Assembly: GCF_035818475.1 (NCBI RefSeq)
Contig: NZ_JAYMGV010000001.1
Coordinates: forward strand, 1,922,001 to 1,986,000
From: Cognatitamlana sp035818475
GTDB lineage: Bacteria; Bacteroidota; Bacteroidia; Flavobacteriales; Flavobacteriaceae
Reading direction: 5' to 3'
Length of the DNA: 64,000 nt
Positions 1-10,784 of this stretch are shown here, piece after piece. Position 1 is the stretch's first letter; each line of letters opens with the position of its first letter. The notes beneath the pieces were generated by a model, which saw only the letters and a list, made by a program, of their open reading frames with translations, ran no database searches and was not told the origin of the DNA. The position numbers and the translations under genes were made by a program.

Positions 1-1469
1 TCAGGAGGTAAGCCTCTATCAAATTCAGATTGTGGTATTGGGTAATATTTTTTAAATGGAGCATATCCATTTGATGCTCTTTCATCTACTGCTAATACAG
101 CATCAATAGTACCCCACCTGAGCAAGTTAAATTTTCTTTTTAATTCAAAAGCCAATTCAAAACTCCATTCTTGTCGTATAGCATCTCTTAATGCATTAGT
201 AGATAAGCCTGTAAATTCAGGTACTCCTGCTCTTGTTCTTAGTTCATTAATGGCATCATGGGCTATAGTTGTTGCTCCATTCGCTTCATTTTCTGCTTCA
301 GCTAAAATTAAGTAGGCTTCAGCTAACCTGAAGACAGGTATATTTAACCCTGTTCTTTTTCTGTTATCTTGAAAATTTTCCCTACCAACATCTTGGTATT
401 TAGCAATAGCTGGAGTTGGTCCATAATTGGTGTTATGACTAAATAAAGTATAAGGAATTGTTGGGTGAGGATCTTGCACAAACTCTGTTAAAAAGCTACT
501 GGATTTTCTTTCATCAGCATCATCAAACGTATCCATAAAAGTCTTGCTGCTTTGCCAGAGATACCACCCAGGTTCCTTAATTCCACCACCTGTAGGACGC
601 GATTGCACTGTTATCATTCCTGTTATTACTGGCATTTGAGCCGTTAAGATAGCCTCTTTGCCATTTTGGTTTGGTATTTTAAAGGCATCTGAAAAATCAT
701 CCCATAAGTCGTAAATACCCAAATCAATTACTTCCTGTGCCTTACCCTTTGCCATATTCCATTTAGAAGAATCGTTTACCGGCCAGCCAGCCATACTTAA
801 ATACATTTTTGCTAAGAGCATTTTTGCAGCTCCTAAAGTAGGCCTTCCATCATTTCCAGTGTTACCCGACCATAAAACCGGAAGGGTCTTTTCGGCTTCT
901 ATTAAATCGTTAACAATAAAGTTAAATACTTCTTCTTCTGGAGATCTAACTAATAGAGAAGTATCATCACTTACTGTTTCTGTTGGTTTATCAATTAAAA
1001 ATGCAGGCCCATAAAGGCGTACCAAATAAGAATACATCATAGCTCGATAAAACCTAGCGGACCCATTGTAAGGCTCTGCCCATTCTTCATTAGGTAATGA
1101 CGCTATTAATAAATTGGATTGATTTATTATTTGATAACAAATCTGGTATACTTCGGTGATATATCTATTACTATTTACAAAGTTAAATTGATCTATTGCA
1201 TACCGGATACCCGAGGGATACCTTACCACAGTTTCATCACTAGATATCTCAGATAGCATTATTAATGCTCTATTAAAAAATTGTGGTGAAGCGAGAGTTT
1301 GACTAATCCCTCCTAGTATAAGATCTGCATCTTCTGCTGATGCTGGAAACACTTGAGGAGATAAAAGGCTCACTGGGTCTTCTTCAAGAAAATTGTCATG
1401 GCAACCAATTAGTAACATACTGATTAAACCAATGCCGAATGCGATATACTTTTTTATAATATTTTTCAT
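1..1469 (-). CDS. susD: SusD/RagB-family outer-membrane nutrient-binding lipoprotein (3' end cut by window edge)
   Basis: I translated this on the minus strand from the ATG at 1469; about 489 residues are present and the stop lies beyond the left edge. The protein opens with a lipoprotein signal peptide ending in LLIGC (Cys23), followed by acidic residues (HDNFLEED), as is common for surface-exposed lipoproteins of this phylum. It shows SusD-family features: the RFYRAMMYSYLVRLYG tetratricopeptide-like helix and, near the end of the visible part, the EAYLILAEAENEA and INELRTRAG segments typical of the C-terminal SusD domain. SusD proteins cap the SusC barrel and bind glycans at the cell surface. 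Its start is only 10 bp after the susC stop, so the two form one transcript. Substrate unknown. Confidence 0.95.
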   Translation of the reverse strand, partial: MKNIIKKYIAFGIGLISMLLIGCHDNFLEEDPVSLLSPQVFPASAEDADLILGGISQTLASPQFFNRALIMLSEISSDETVVRYPSGIRYAIDQFNFVNSNRYITEVYQICYQIINQSNLLIASLPNEEWAEPYNGSARFYRAMMYSYLVRLYGPAFLIDKPTETVSDDTSLLVRSPEEEVFNFIVNDLIEAEKTLPVLWSGNTGNDGRPTLGAAKMLLAKMYLSMAGWPVNDSSKWNMAKGKAQEVIDLGIYDLWDDFSDAFKIPNQNGKEAILTAQMPVITGMITVQSRPTGGGIKEPGWYLWQSSKTFMDTFDDADERKSSSFLTEFVQDPHPTIPYTLFSHNTNYGPTPAIAKYQDVGRENFQDNRKRTGLNIPVFRLAEAYLILAEAENEANGATTIAHDAINELRTRAGVPEFTGLSTNALRDAIRQEWSFELAFELKRKFNLLRWGTIDAVLAVDERASNGYAPFKKYYPIPQSEFDRGLPP

Positions 1470-1479
1470 GTTTTTTTAT

Positions 1480-4400
1480 TTAGAATGACACATTTAATCC
1501 TATAAGAAATTGGGCTACTCCCGGGAAAGATCCTGAATCAAAACCTAAAGCTACATTTCGGTTAAAGGTTCCGTTCTCATCATGAGAGTTTACCTCTGGA
1601 TCGTAGCCAGAATAATTGGTGATTACAAAAGCATCAACGGCAGATACATAAATTCTCATGTTCTTAAGGCCAAGTTTATCAACAGTTTGTTCAGGTAAGG
1701 TATACCCTAAAGAAATATTATTAAATTTCAAATATGAGGCATCTTCAACATAATTAGAATTTGTATCACTTCCCCAATCTCCATTACGTGGAATATTACT
1801 ATCTGGATTTGAAGGAGACCAGGCATTTAGCCTGTCAGTAGTATTGATAGCTCTTTTATCAAGCCAAATCACATCATTACCCTGAGCGCCTTGAACGGCT
1901 ATGTTTAAATCAAAATTCTTATAACTAACATTTTGTGTCATTCCAAATATGTAATCTGGTAACCCGTTTCCAATAATTTTTCTATCATTATCATCAATTA
2001 CGCCATTGTTATCTGTATCTTTATATCTTACAGAACCCAATTGTGCACCAGGCTGATTAATTGCGTCAAGATCTTCCTGTGTTTTAAAAATTCCGTCGGC
2101 AACATATCCAAAGAAATTTCCAACTGCTTCTCCTACACTTAGTACAGCAGCAGAGGTAAATCCGGGACCTCTTGATGAGCTTGGAGGTCTTATGAAAATA
2201 TTGTCATCACCCCCAAGGTTTAGCACTTTATTTTTCAAAAAACTAATATTTGCTGAAGCATTCCATTTTAGCTTTTTGTCACTTATTTGTGCCTCAATGC
2301 TAAATTCATGCCCTTTATTTTCTAGTTTGCCTATATTCTGAATCTGACTCCTAATCCCAGTTATGGCCAATAGGTTCTTGTTAAATAAAAGATCATCAGT
2401 TCTTTTATTAAAGTAATCGTATGTAATGGCCAATTTTGAGTTAAACAGTTCCAGATCAAATCCAATATCATATTGAGTGGTTGTTTCCCATTTTAAATCC
2501 GGGTTAGCAACTCTATTAATTAGGGCACCATTAATCAAATCTCCACCTCCATTTGAATATATTAACCCAGTTCTATATCTAGCTAAAGATTGATAAGGGT
2601 TTATAGCTTGACTACCAGATTGTCCATAACTTGCTCTTAACTTTAAATAGCTTACCGTATTGCTGTTTTCTAAAAATGACTCATTACTAGCAACCCAAGC
2701 TACAGATCCAGAAGTAAAACTAGCCCATTTGTTATTTTTAGCAAACTTTGTTGAACCGTCAGCTCTTCCTGAAACAGAGAATAAGTATTTGCTTTTATAG
2801 CCATAGGTGGCACGCGCTAAGTATGATACCAGTCCATCTTCTCTTTTATCTGAATTGATGTTGGTTACTTCAGAAGCAATTCCTATATTATTAAAAGTTA
2901 ATGCTTCCGTAGCAAACCCTCTTGCTGTAAATCCAGAACTAAACGTAGTATTTTTAGAGATTTCATAGCCACCAAGTATGGTTACATTATGTGTATCATT
3001 AAAAAGCTTGCTATAAGTTAAGGTATTTCTTAATTGCCACGCATCACGTTTTCTGTTAGAAATACTTCCTTCTCCCACATTTAAAGCCCTTAGAAGCTCT
3101 TTTGAAGCATAACGCTTATTGTCAAGTATAGAACTTGTATATGCTGCTGAAAAATTGTGTTTTAATCCTTTAATAATTTCCCATTCTGTTGAAAACGTAT
3201 TCTGCAGGAAGTTTGTTTCGTATAAATCCGTAAAGCCATTTGCAATTAATACGGGATTGTCCAAAACAGTCGAAGAATTTAGTGGTCCGTTATAACTTCC
3301 ATCTTCAGCATACACAGGTACTAAAGGAGAGAATCTTAGTGCAGCTGTTGATATAGGACCTCCCCCGGATCCAAAGCCTGTATTTGTTCTTACTCTATTT
3401 GTTGATGTTCTATAGGCAGACAAATTATTTGATATTTTGAACTTATCTGAAACCTGATAGTCTAAATTTAATCTTCCGGTAAATCTGCCATAATCAGAAT
3501 TAATTATAACACCTTCTTGATTGAGATAATCTAAAGAAAGAAAAGCTCTCAGTTTTTCACTACCTCCGGCTACATTCATATGATAGTTCTGGTATAATCC
3601 ATTTTGCATGATTTCATCTTGCCAATCAGTTCCTTTTCCTGACAAAATTGGATTGTCTACATTATCTATATCATCTGGAAAATCAAAACCATCACTTTCA
3701 GTTAAAAATAATGCATGTTCAGAAGCATCAAATACGTCCAGTTTTTTTCTAACGCGTTGAAAACCAGAACTGGTAAATAAATCAACTTTAATTGCTCCAG
3801 TTTTTCCACTTTTTGTTGAAACTATAATTACGCCGTTAGCTCCTCTAGAACCGTAAATAGCAGTAGCCGATGCATCTTTTAGTACTTGCATAGACTCAAT
3901 GTCATTTGCATTTAGGGACTGAAAATCTCCTCCCAATACACCATCTACCACAAGTAAAGGCGCATTATTTCCGTTAATAGAATTACCTCCTCGAATAGTA
4001 ATTTTTAAGCCAGCTCCTGGTTCGGAATTTACTGCCGAGATATTTACGCCGGCAATTTTTCCGCCTAATGTTTGCTCTATTTGAGGTGCTTGTATCTTTC
4101 GTACGTCACCAACATCTACAACAGAAACCGAGCTTGTCAGATCTTTTTTTAACGAAGAACCATACCCGATAAGAACCACCTCATCTAATGTACTAACATC
4201 TTCCTCTAAAGAAATATTGATTACAGGTTTTCCTGAAACAGGAACTTCTTGGGTAATGTAACCTAAATAACTAAAAACCAATGTGGCGTTATTAGGGACA
4301 TCAATACTAAAGTTTCCATCAAAATCTGTTGAGGATCCATTACTTGTACCTTTAATCAAAATAGTTACCCCAGGTAGTCCCATTTGATCTGTTGCACTTG

Positions 4401-4503
4401 TAACGGTTCCCGTAACAACATTTTGAGCTGTTGCATTTAGAAAAAAAAGCATTACAACTAGTCGTAATAAATTTTTTTCTTTATTCAGTTCTACTTTTCT
4501 CAT
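1480..4503 (-). CDS. susC: SusC/RagA-family TonB-dependent outer-membrane transporter
   Basis: This is a 1007-residue protein, the usual size for SusC. After a signal peptide (about residues 1-26, ending NATAQ) comes a carboxypeptidase-regulatory-like beta-sandwich (about 28-103, with GLPGVTILIKGT and TDFDGNFSI). The TonB plug follows, including LLVVDGVLGG, IESMQVLKDASATAIYGSRG and NGVIIVSTKSG. The rest is a 22-strand-type barrel that ends in the aromatic-terminated segment LIGLNVSF. The family imports oligosaccharides across the outer membrane using TonB energy together with SusD. It is first in a minus-strand pair with susD and is divergent from the hybrid two-component regulator across a 305-bp gap, the normal position for control by that regulator. 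Confidence 0.97.
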   Translation of the reverse strand: MRKVELNKEKNLLRLVVMLFFLNATAQNVVTGTVTSATDQMGLPGVTILIKGTSNGSSTDFDGNFSIDVPNNATLVFSYLGYITQEVPVSGKPVINISLEEDVSTLDEVVLIGYGSSLKKDLTSSVSVVDVGDVRKIQAPQIEQTLGGKIAGVNISAVNSEPGAGLKITIRGGNSINGNNAPLLVVDGVLGGDFQSLNANDIESMQVLKDASATAIYGSRGANGVIIVSTKSGKTGAIKVDLFTSSGFQRVRKKLDVFDASEHALFLTESDGFDFPDDIDNVDNPILSGKGTDWQDEIMQNGLYQNYHMNVAGGSEKLRAFLSLDYLNQEGVIINSDYGRFTGRLNLDYQVSDKFKISNNLSAYRTSTNRVRTNTGFGSGGGPISTAALRFSPLVPVYAEDGSYNGPLNSSTVLDNPVLIANGFTDLYETNFLQNTFSTEWEIIKGLKHNFSAAYTSSILDNKRYASKELLRALNVGEGSISNRKRDAWQLRNTLTYSKLFNDTHNVTILGGYEISKNTTFSSGFTARGFATEALTFNNIGIASEVTNINSDKREDGLVSYLARATYGYKSKYLFSVSGRADGSTKFAKNNKWASFTSGSVAWVASNESFLENSNTVSYLKLRASYGQSGSQAINPYQSLARYRTGLIYSNGGGDLINGALINRVANPDLKWETTTQYDIGFDLELFNSKLAITYDYFNKRTDDLLFNKNLLAITGIRSQIQNIGKLENKGHEFSIEAQISDKKLKWNASANISFLKNKVLNLGGDDNIFIRPPSSSRGPGFTSAAVLSVGEAVGNFFGYVADGIFKTQEDLDAINQPGAQLGSVRYKDTDNNGVIDDNDRKIIGNGLPDYIFGMTQNVSYKNFDLNIAVQGAQGNDVIWLDKRAINTTDRLNAWSPSNPDSNIPRNGDWGSDTNSNYVEDASYLKFNNISLGYTLPEQTVDKLGLKNMRIYVSAVDAFVITNYSGYDPEVNSHDENGTFNRNVALGFDSGSFPGVAQFLIGLNVSF

Positions 4504-4808
4504 AATTAAAATTTAGTTTAGTAATTAAGTTAATAAGTTTTTTATCGACAAAAACAACTTGAGTTTTGAATGGTAATAATACCGGAACTTCTTGATATTT
4601 TTAAAACTTTTTATGGATATTGAACTTTTTTACTCCTTATTTGAACGAAATTACTATTCTGAATTATGGTAGGGTATACAAATTCAAATTTAGGCTTGGA
4701 TATAGTAAAAAATAAAAATAGATTGATAAAAGATTAGATGTACTTTACAGGAAGAAAAACTTTCTAAATTAGAAATCTTTTTTACAGTATAGCTATATTT
4801 GATTAATT
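4504..4808. other. Divergent intergenic region between susC and the hybrid two-component regulator
   Basis: This 305-bp AT-rich gap holds no gene. It must contain the promoters for the minus-strand susCD and the plus-strand regulator. A TATATTTG match to the Bacteroidota -7 box lies at 4794-4801, only 7 nt before the regulator ATG, which would give an almost leaderless message. A reverse-strand match (TAAATTTG) lies at 4685-4692 and would leave susC with a leader of about 180 nt. I could not find a convincing -33 partner for either, so both are tentative. TGAACTTTTTT-like runs occur here but do not form a clear operator. Confidence 0.4.
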
Positions 4809-7800
4809 ATGCATTTTACAAATCAAATCATTAAAATTTGTATTTTGTTTATAACGTTAAATGTCTTTTCTCAAATTGACACTTACAGGTTTAAACATAT
4901 TACATCATTAGATGGGTTGTCAAAAAGCTCTGTCATGGCTATTCATCAAGATAGGTTTGGACAAATGTGGTTTGGTACCAGAGACGGGCTCAGTATGTAT
5001 GATGGCAATAGGTTTACTACATATAGGCACAATCCCAGTGATTCCTTATCTATAAGTAATAATGATATTTTTTCTATACTTGAAGATTCTTCGGGAGCTA
5101 TTTGGGTGGGGACATACAACAACTTGAATAGATTTGACCCAATCACCAAGACTTTTAAAAGGTTTACAAAAAAAACGCACGCATTGGGTTATGGATTCAT
5201 TAGAAACATAAAGGAGGTTAATGGCAATATCTGGATTAGTAACATACATGGCATCTCAATATATAATGCAACGGATGATACTTTTACAAATATTTCACAT
5301 GTTCCGGGTGACAGGAAAAGTTTAATAAACGAAACAGTAAGGACCTTTTTTGAGAGTAGAAATGGTACTGTTTGGGTTGGAACAAATATTGGTTTGTACA
5401 AATTGGTTCCAAAAAGCAAAAATAAGTTTGGGTTTAAGCGATATTATAATGAAAATGATACTGACAATATTTCGGTTGAATGCATTGTTGAAGATAAAAA
5501 TTCCAACTTATTAATAGCAACCAAAGCGCATGGATTGTATAAGTTTGATGTTGAAACTGAAACTCTAATAGAATTAAATAAAACAAAACCATTTCAGGAA
5601 CTTGATTTGGATATTAGGAGCTTATGCTTTGACAATGATTCCAATTTATGGATAGGAACAACTTCAGGCGTATCAATTTTGACTCCTGATAATGTTTTAA
5701 AAGTTATAACCAATGAGACTGATGATATCAACCAAATAAAAACTGTTTTTAAAGACAAGGCTGGCTCATTGTGGCTAGGAACTTATTACGGAGGCCTATA
5801 TTTTTGGGATAAGACAAATAATAATTTCTCAAATTACAATAATAATCAGTTAGGCTCTAAGGTTATAAGTGCAATGGTTTCAGATAGTGAAGGAAACCTA
5901 TATTTTGGAACGGTTGATAATGGTGTTGCTATTTTCAATAATAAAACTCAAAGCGTAGAATTCATAAATAAGTTTAATACAAAAGGCTTATTGAGTAATC
6001 ATGTTAAATCTTTGTACATAAAAGATAATCATTTATGGATTGGAACACTTAGGAATGGCTTAACAATTTATGACTTAAAGACAAAAAGAGTAAGTAACAA
6101 AAGAATACCTATAGGCTTACAAAATTTACTAAAAAAAACAAGCCTTTATGTAATTATAGAAGATAATGATAATATCATGTGGTTAGGTACTTTTGGAAAG
6201 GGTATAATTCGTTATGACCAATCAGACAGTACTTTTATAAATTTTAAACATAAACCTAACAACATTCACTCAATATCCAGCAATAATGTTAGGGCGTTAT
6301 TAATGGATTCAAAAAAGAGATTTTGGGTTGGCACTGGAAATGGACTTAATTCTTTTGTTTTTAGTGAATCAGGTAAAGATGATATAAAAACGGATAGATT
6401 CTTTCATGACCCCAATGATTCAAAAATTGACATATTAACTATATTTGAAGATAGTGATAAAACCATATGGGTCGGTACTAAAGCAGAAGGCCTGTTTAAG
6501 TATAATGAAACTTCTTTTGAAAAAGTAAGCTTAGAAAATGGAAATGATAAAATTACAAGCATACATAGTATTTTAGAAGACAGCAATAAAAACCTTTGGT
6601 TTAGTACCAATCAAGGTATAGCCAAATTAAATTTGCAAAACAATCTTTTAAAAGTTTACAGCCATACTGATGGCCTATTAAGTAATGAGTTTAATGATAA
6701 TTCATATTTAAAATTGAATTCAAATCGCTTTTACTTTGGTGGGCCTTTTGGAGTTTCTTTTTTTAATCCTGAGAACATTTTAACTAACGATTATGCTCCA
6801 GACGTCATTCTGACCGATTTTAAAATTCAAAATGAATCTGTTAAGATAAATGACAAAAATGGTATTTTGGAAAAAAGTATTTCCTACACAAAAACAATAG
6901 AGCTCCCATATGACATGGCGAACTTTTCCATAGACTTCTCAACGCCTAATTTTATTAATAACTCCAAGAACCAATATTCTTATCGCTTAGTTGGTTTATA
7001 TGACAAGTGGATAAATACCTCTAGTAATCAGGTTTTTTATACCATACAAAATCCAGGCAATTATATTTTTGAAATAAAAGCTTCAAACCAGGATACTAAA
7101 TTGAATAAAAACACAACTAAATTAAATATTATTGTTCAACCAGCGCCATGGCGTACCTGGTGGGCCTTTGTAATATATGGTTTGGTTATATTTTCAGCTT
7201 TATTTCTTTTATTATGGGCTTCAAAATCTAGAGAAGAGCTGAGGCATAAATTGGAATTAGAACATTTTGAAAAAGTTAGAAATGAAGAAGATAATAAAGC
7301 TAAGTTGCAATTTTTTACTAATATTTCTCATGAGTTTAGAACTCCGCTTACTTTAATTATAGGTTCAATCCAACAACTTATAGAAGACTATAAAGGCACA
7401 AATATCATTTATAAAAAGTTGCTAATAATTGAGAATAACTCAAGTCAATTATTGAAATTGATTAACAGATTATTGGATTTTAGGAAATTGGAAAGTAACT
7501 TAATGACTTTACAAGCTTCTGAAGGAGACATAATTAAATTTTTAAAAGAAGTGTTTCTTTCATTCAGTGAATATGCTATTTCTGAAGGTTATGCCTACAA
7601 CTTCAATACATCTCATGAAACATTGTTAGCCTATTTTGACAAGGCTAAACTAGAACAGCTTTTTTATAATTTGATTTCAAATGCATTTAGATATACTCCA
7701 AAAGGTGGAATTATAGATATTGATGTGTCTGAACAAGAGAATTTTTTGATAGTAAAAGTTAAGGATACCGGAGTGGGTATTTCTGAGCAATATTTACATC

Positions 7801-8882
7801 TGATTTTTGAGCGCTTTTTTGAGGTCCCTATTCATAATAATAATAATAAACTACAAAAAAGCTTCAATAAAGGTACTGGTATAGGTTTGTCTATTGTAAA
7901 AAACATTATAGAGCTACACAAGGGAAGTATTAAGGTTAAAAACAGGAAGGATAAAGGAGCGGTTTTTACTGTTAAGTTACCATTAGGGAAGACGCATCTG
8001 TTAGAAAATGAGATAATAAAAGGCCATGAGGAGAATGATACATTATTTCATTATAAGTCACAATTGAATAACAACCATTCAGAGTCTGACCAATCAACTG
8101 ATATAATTATTCCAAACGAAGAAAAATTTACCATTTTAATAGTGGAAGACGATCCTTCATTAAGGCCTTTTATTAAAGATTTTCTTAATAAACAATACAA
8201 TGTGGTTGAGGCTGAAAACGGCAGAATTGGTATGGAGATGGCTTTAAAACATCTTCCTGACCTCATAATCAGTGATATTGTGATGCCAGAAATGGTAGGT
8301 ACAGAATTATGTAAAAACATAAAAGAAAATATAAAAATAAGCCATATACCTGTAATATTGTTAACTTCTAGGTCTTCTTTGGACTATAAGATTGAAGGCT
8401 TTGAAAGTGGCGCAGATGATTATATTAGTAAACCATTTAACTTAAAAGAATTTAGTTTAAGAGTTAATAATATATTAGAATCTACCAAAAGAATCAAGCA
8501 AAAATTCTTGAGCACCAATTATTTTAAACCTGCAGACATTACAATTTCGTCACTAGATGAACATCTCTTAAAAAAAGCTTTCAATATAGTTGAAGATAAT
8601 ATTTCTAATGATCAATTCAACATAGCAATGTTTTGCTCTGAATTAGGTGTGAGCCGCACAATGCTTTTTACAAAAATCAGAGCCTGGACCAATTTTACTC
8701 CAAACGAGTTTATTCATGAAATTAGGATGAAATGCGCTACTCAATTATTAGAAGAAAGCAATGCTAATATTTCTCAGATTGGTTATAAAGTAGGGTTTAA
8801 AGATCCTAAATACTTTAGTAAATGTTTTAAGAAGAGATATGGAAAAACTCCCAGACAGTTTCAGAAAAAATTTTCGATGTAA
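4809..8882 (+). CDS. Hybrid two-component system regulator (sensor, histidine kinase, receiver, AraC output)
   Basis: This 1357-residue protein has the classic HTCS order. A signal peptide (1-22) is followed by a periplasmic two-bladed beta-propeller built from Reg_prop repeats (for example MWFGTRDGLSMYD and IWVGTYNNLNRFD) and a Y_Y_Y domain. One membrane helix lies at about 781-805. The histidine kinase has the H-box FFTNISHEFRTPL with phospho-acceptor His841, then a HATPase domain with the VKDTGVGIS and GTGIGLSIVKN boxes. The receiver has Asp1156 in LIISDIVMPEM, and two helix-turn-helix motifs of AraC type end the protein. Such proteins sense an oligosaccharide in the periplasm and activate the neighbouring PUL. 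Placement suggests control of susCD on the left and the sulfatase and beta-helix genes on the right. Confidence 0.97.
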   Translation: MHFTNQIIKICILFITLNVFSQIDTYRFKHITSLDGLSKSSVMAIHQDRFGQMWFGTRDGLSMYDGNRFTTYRHNPSDSLSISNNDIFSILEDSSGAIWVGTYNNLNRFDPITKTFKRFTKKTHALGYGFIRNIKEVNGNIWISNIHGISIYNATDDTFTNISHVPGDRKSLINETVRTFFESRNGTVWVGTNIGLYKLVPKSKNKFGFKRYYNENDTDNISVECIVEDKNSNLLIATKAHGLYKFDVETETLIELNKTKPFQELDLDIRSLCFDNDSNLWIGTTSGVSILTPDNVLKVITNETDDINQIKTVFKDKAGSLWLGTYYGGLYFWDKTNNNFSNYNNNQLGSKVISAMVSDSEGNLYFGTVDNGVAIFNNKTQSVEFINKFNTKGLLSNHVKSLYIKDNHLWIGTLRNGLTIYDLKTKRVSNKRIPIGLQNLLKKTSLYVIIEDNDNIMWLGTFGKGIIRYDQSDSTFINFKHKPNNIHSISSNNVRALLMDSKKRFWVGTGNGLNSFVFSESGKDDIKTDRFFHDPNDSKIDILTIFEDSDKTIWVGTKAEGLFKYNETSFEKVSLENGNDKITSIHSILEDSNKNLWFSTNQGIAKLNLQNNLLKVYSHTDGLLSNEFNDNSYLKLNSNRFYFGGPFGVSFFNPENILTNDYAPDVILTDFKIQNESVKINDKNGILEKSISYTKTIELPYDMANFSIDFSTPNFINNSKNQYSYRLVGLYDKWINTSSNQVFYTIQNPGNYIFEIKASNQDTKLNKNTTKLNIIVQPAPWRTWWAFVIYGLVIFSALFLLLWASKSREELRHKLELEHFEKVRNEEDNKAKLQFFTNISHEFRTPLTLIIGSIQQLIEDYKGTNIIYKKLLIIENNSSQLLKLINRLLDFRKLESNLMTLQASEGDIIKFLKEVFLSFSEYAISEGYAYNFNTSHETLLAYFDKAKLEQLFYNLISNAFRYTPKGGIIDIDVSEQENFLIVKVKDTGVGISEQYLHLIFERFFEVPIHNNNNKLQKSFNKGTGIGLSIVKNIIELHKGSIKVKNRKDKGAVFTVKLPLGKTHLLENEIIKGHEENDTLFHYKSQLNNNHSESDQSTDIIIPNEEKFTILIVEDDPSLRPFIKDFLNKQYNVVEAENGRIGMEMALKHLPDLIISDIVMPEMVGTELCKNIKENIKISHIPVILLTSRSSLDYKIEGFESGADDYISKPFNLKEFSLRVNNILESTKRIKQKFLSTNYFKPADITISSLDEHLLKKAFNIVEDNISNDQFNIAMFCSELGVSRTMLFTKIRAWTNFTPNEFIHEIRMKCATQLLEESNANISQIGYKVGFKDPKYFSKCFKKRYGKTPRQFQKKFSM

Positions 8883-9344
8883 TACATAGTCTGTTTTTCA
8901 TTTAAAAAAAGTACCTTTTATAGCTCTTTTTTCTAATCTTTTTATCTTATCATGCGAAAAATTATACAGGAAGGACAATAACACTATAATATATTGGTAA
9001 CAGTATTTTTTTTATTCTCATTAGTTTAATATTAGTATTGTGTTTTTTATCCTTAGTAGCATAATCGCTAACCGTTGGTGTTTGTTTTGTTGCGGAAAAT
9101 CTGTTACGATTTTTCACTGTATTGGCAAGTTAATTCAAGTGAATTTCCGGTGAGTAAATTCTGAAGCAATTAATTATAGCATCGATGAAAAAGTAGAATG
9201 TTTTCTATAAAATTTACTTTTAGCTTAATCAGGCCTCCAATTAAAGCTTAAATGATGAAATTGGGGTAAATGAATGATAAACCCCATTTTTAGCAGAATA
9301 ACTCCTATTGGCTATTATTAGGTTTCAGTTAATTTGCCTTATAA
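8883..9344. other. Intergenic region without a gene, between regulator and sulfatase
   Basis: No open frame in this 462-bp gap looks real. It contains a small hairpin at 9262-9286 (TGGGGT paired with ACCCCA, followed by five T) that could be a weak terminator or part of the sulfatase leader. Around 9066-9125 there is a segment with GTTGGTGT and an imperfect inverted repeat (GAAAATC with GATTTTTC, 9095-9115) that resembles the dispersed intergenic repeat seen near 46.8 and 48.4 kb. Presumably the sulfatase promoter is here, but I see no clear -7 box. Confidence 0.4.
9262..9291 (+). terminator. Weak terminator-like hairpin before the sulfatase
   Basis: A six-base stem TGGGGT/ACCCCA encloses 13 nt and is followed by TTTTT. 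The stem is short and lies 380 nt after the regulator stop, so it may be chance. Confidence 0.25.
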
Positions 9345-10784
9345 ATGAACCAAACTATGAGAAGAAGTATTCTATTGTTAGCTGTTATCATGCAAATTTT
9401 TGCTTCATGTAACAAAAAGCAGGGGAATGATAATTCAACAGGTATAAAACCTAAAAAAAGACAACCAAATGTTATTGTTATACTTACAGATGACCAAGGC
9501 TATAAAGATGTTGGTTTTAATGGTTCGCCAGATATAAAAACACCAAACATAGACCGCATTGCAGAGAACGGTGTTGTGTTTACCAATGGATATGTAAGTT
9601 ATGCGGTATGTGGGCCTAGTCGTGCCGGATTAATAACTGGTCGATATCAGGACAGATTTGGGTTTAGCAGAAATCCGTTGTTTGCACCAAAAGATGCTTT
9701 GCAAGGTGTGCCAAAATCAGAAGAAATGCTTTCTGAAGCTTTAAAAAAAGCAGGATATAAAAACATGGCTATTGGCAAGTGGCATTTAGGGGCACATGCT
9801 TCTTTACGTCCATTAGAAAGAGGCTTTGATGAGTTTTTTGGTTTTTTAACCGGAGGACATAAATATTTCCCAGAGCAATGGACTCGTAAAAATCTTTCAG
9901 AAATAACATCGCAATTTGATGCATATAACACCAAGCTATTACGTAATAATAAACGTATAGAAGAAACAGAATATCTAACAGATGCGCTCTCAAGGGAAGC
10001 AGTAAATTTTGTAGAACGTAACAAAAACAATCCGTTTTTTTTGTATTTGGCATATAATGCGCCTCATACACCGTTACAAGCCACACAAAAATATTTAGAA
10101 CGCTATGCGCACGTAAAAGATAAAAAACGACAAATTTATGCCGCTATGGTAAGTGCTGTAGATGATGGTGTAGGTAATTTATTAAATAAGTTAGAAGAGC
10201 TTAAGATTAATGAGAATAGCATAGTGTTCTTTTTGTCTGATAATGGTGGCCCTGAAAACCATAGCGCCAATAATGCCGAATTAAGAGAAGGTAAAGGTTC
10301 AATGTACGAAGGCGGTATAAGGGTGCCCTTTGCAGTGCAGTGGCCAGGAACCATTCCTAAAGGGAAGCAATACCATAACCCAGTCATCTCTCTGGATATT
10401 TTTGCTACGGCAGTAGTCCAGGCAAACGTAACACCAAAGCACAAATTAGATGGTGTAAACCTTATACCTTATTTAACAGGAGAAAACTCCAAAATACCCC
10501 ATGATGCTCTATATTGGAGACAATATGATTATAACGGACTAGCGGTTAGAAAAGGTGATTTTAAGTTAGTGAAGGACAAGAAAGGAAATACAGAATTGTA
10601 TAATCTTTTAGAAGATATAAGCGAAGAAAAGCTATTGAAAGATTCCGAGAAATTCAGTGAACTCAAACAAATGCACGACCAGTGGAATACCAAAAACCCC
10701 GAACCAGCTTTTCTTGGGTTAAGACAAAATAAAGCGTACAATAAAATTCACCCTGACAGATTTACTAATGGAGAAGAGTATTAG
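9345..10784 (+). CDS. Lipoprotein sulfatase, family S1 (formylglycine-dependent)
   Basis: This 479-residue arylsulfatase-type enzyme hydrolyses sulfate esters, most likely on a glycan. The lipoprotein signal ends in IFASC (Cys22). The metal-binding pair Asp49-Asp50 lies in ILTDDQGY. The sulfatase signature CGPSRAGLITGR places the Cys to be converted to formylglycine at residue 89, and the second signature GKWHLG is at 144-149. The FFLSDNGGP segment supplies the later metal ligands. The Cys type means it needs an anSME maturase, which is not in this window. An alternative ATG at 9357 would shorten the signal peptide by four residues. It overlaps the next gene by 17 nt, so the pair is likely translationally coupled. 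Confidence 0.95.
   Translation: MNQTMRRSILLLAVIMQIFASCNKKQGNDNSTGIKPKKRQPNVIVILTDDQGYKDVGFNGSPDIKTPNIDRIAENGVVFTNGYVSYAVCGPSRAGLITGRYQDRFGFSRNPLFAPKDALQGVPKSEEMLSEALKKAGYKNMAIGKWHLGAHASLRPLERGFDEFFGFLTGGHKYFPEQWTRKNLSEITSQFDAYNTKLLRNNKRIEETEYLTDALSREAVNFVERNKNNPFFLYLAYNAPHTPLQATQKYLERYAHVKDKKRQIYAAMVSAVDDGVGNLLNKLEELKINENSIVFFLSDNGGPENHSANNAELREGKGSMYEGGIRVPFAVQWPGTIPKGKQYHNPVISLDIFATAVVQANVTPKHKLDGVNLIPYLTGENSKIPHDALYWRQYDYNGLAVRKGDFKLVKDKKGNTELYNLLEDISEEKLLKDSEKFSELKQMHDQWNTKNPEPAFLGLRQNKAYNKIHPDRFTNGEEY

Noticed and set aside
9647..10444. Long reverse-strand open frames inside the first sulfatase gene
   Set aside because: They lie wholly within a clear sulfatase reading frame, lack any domain pattern and are typical antisense shadows.
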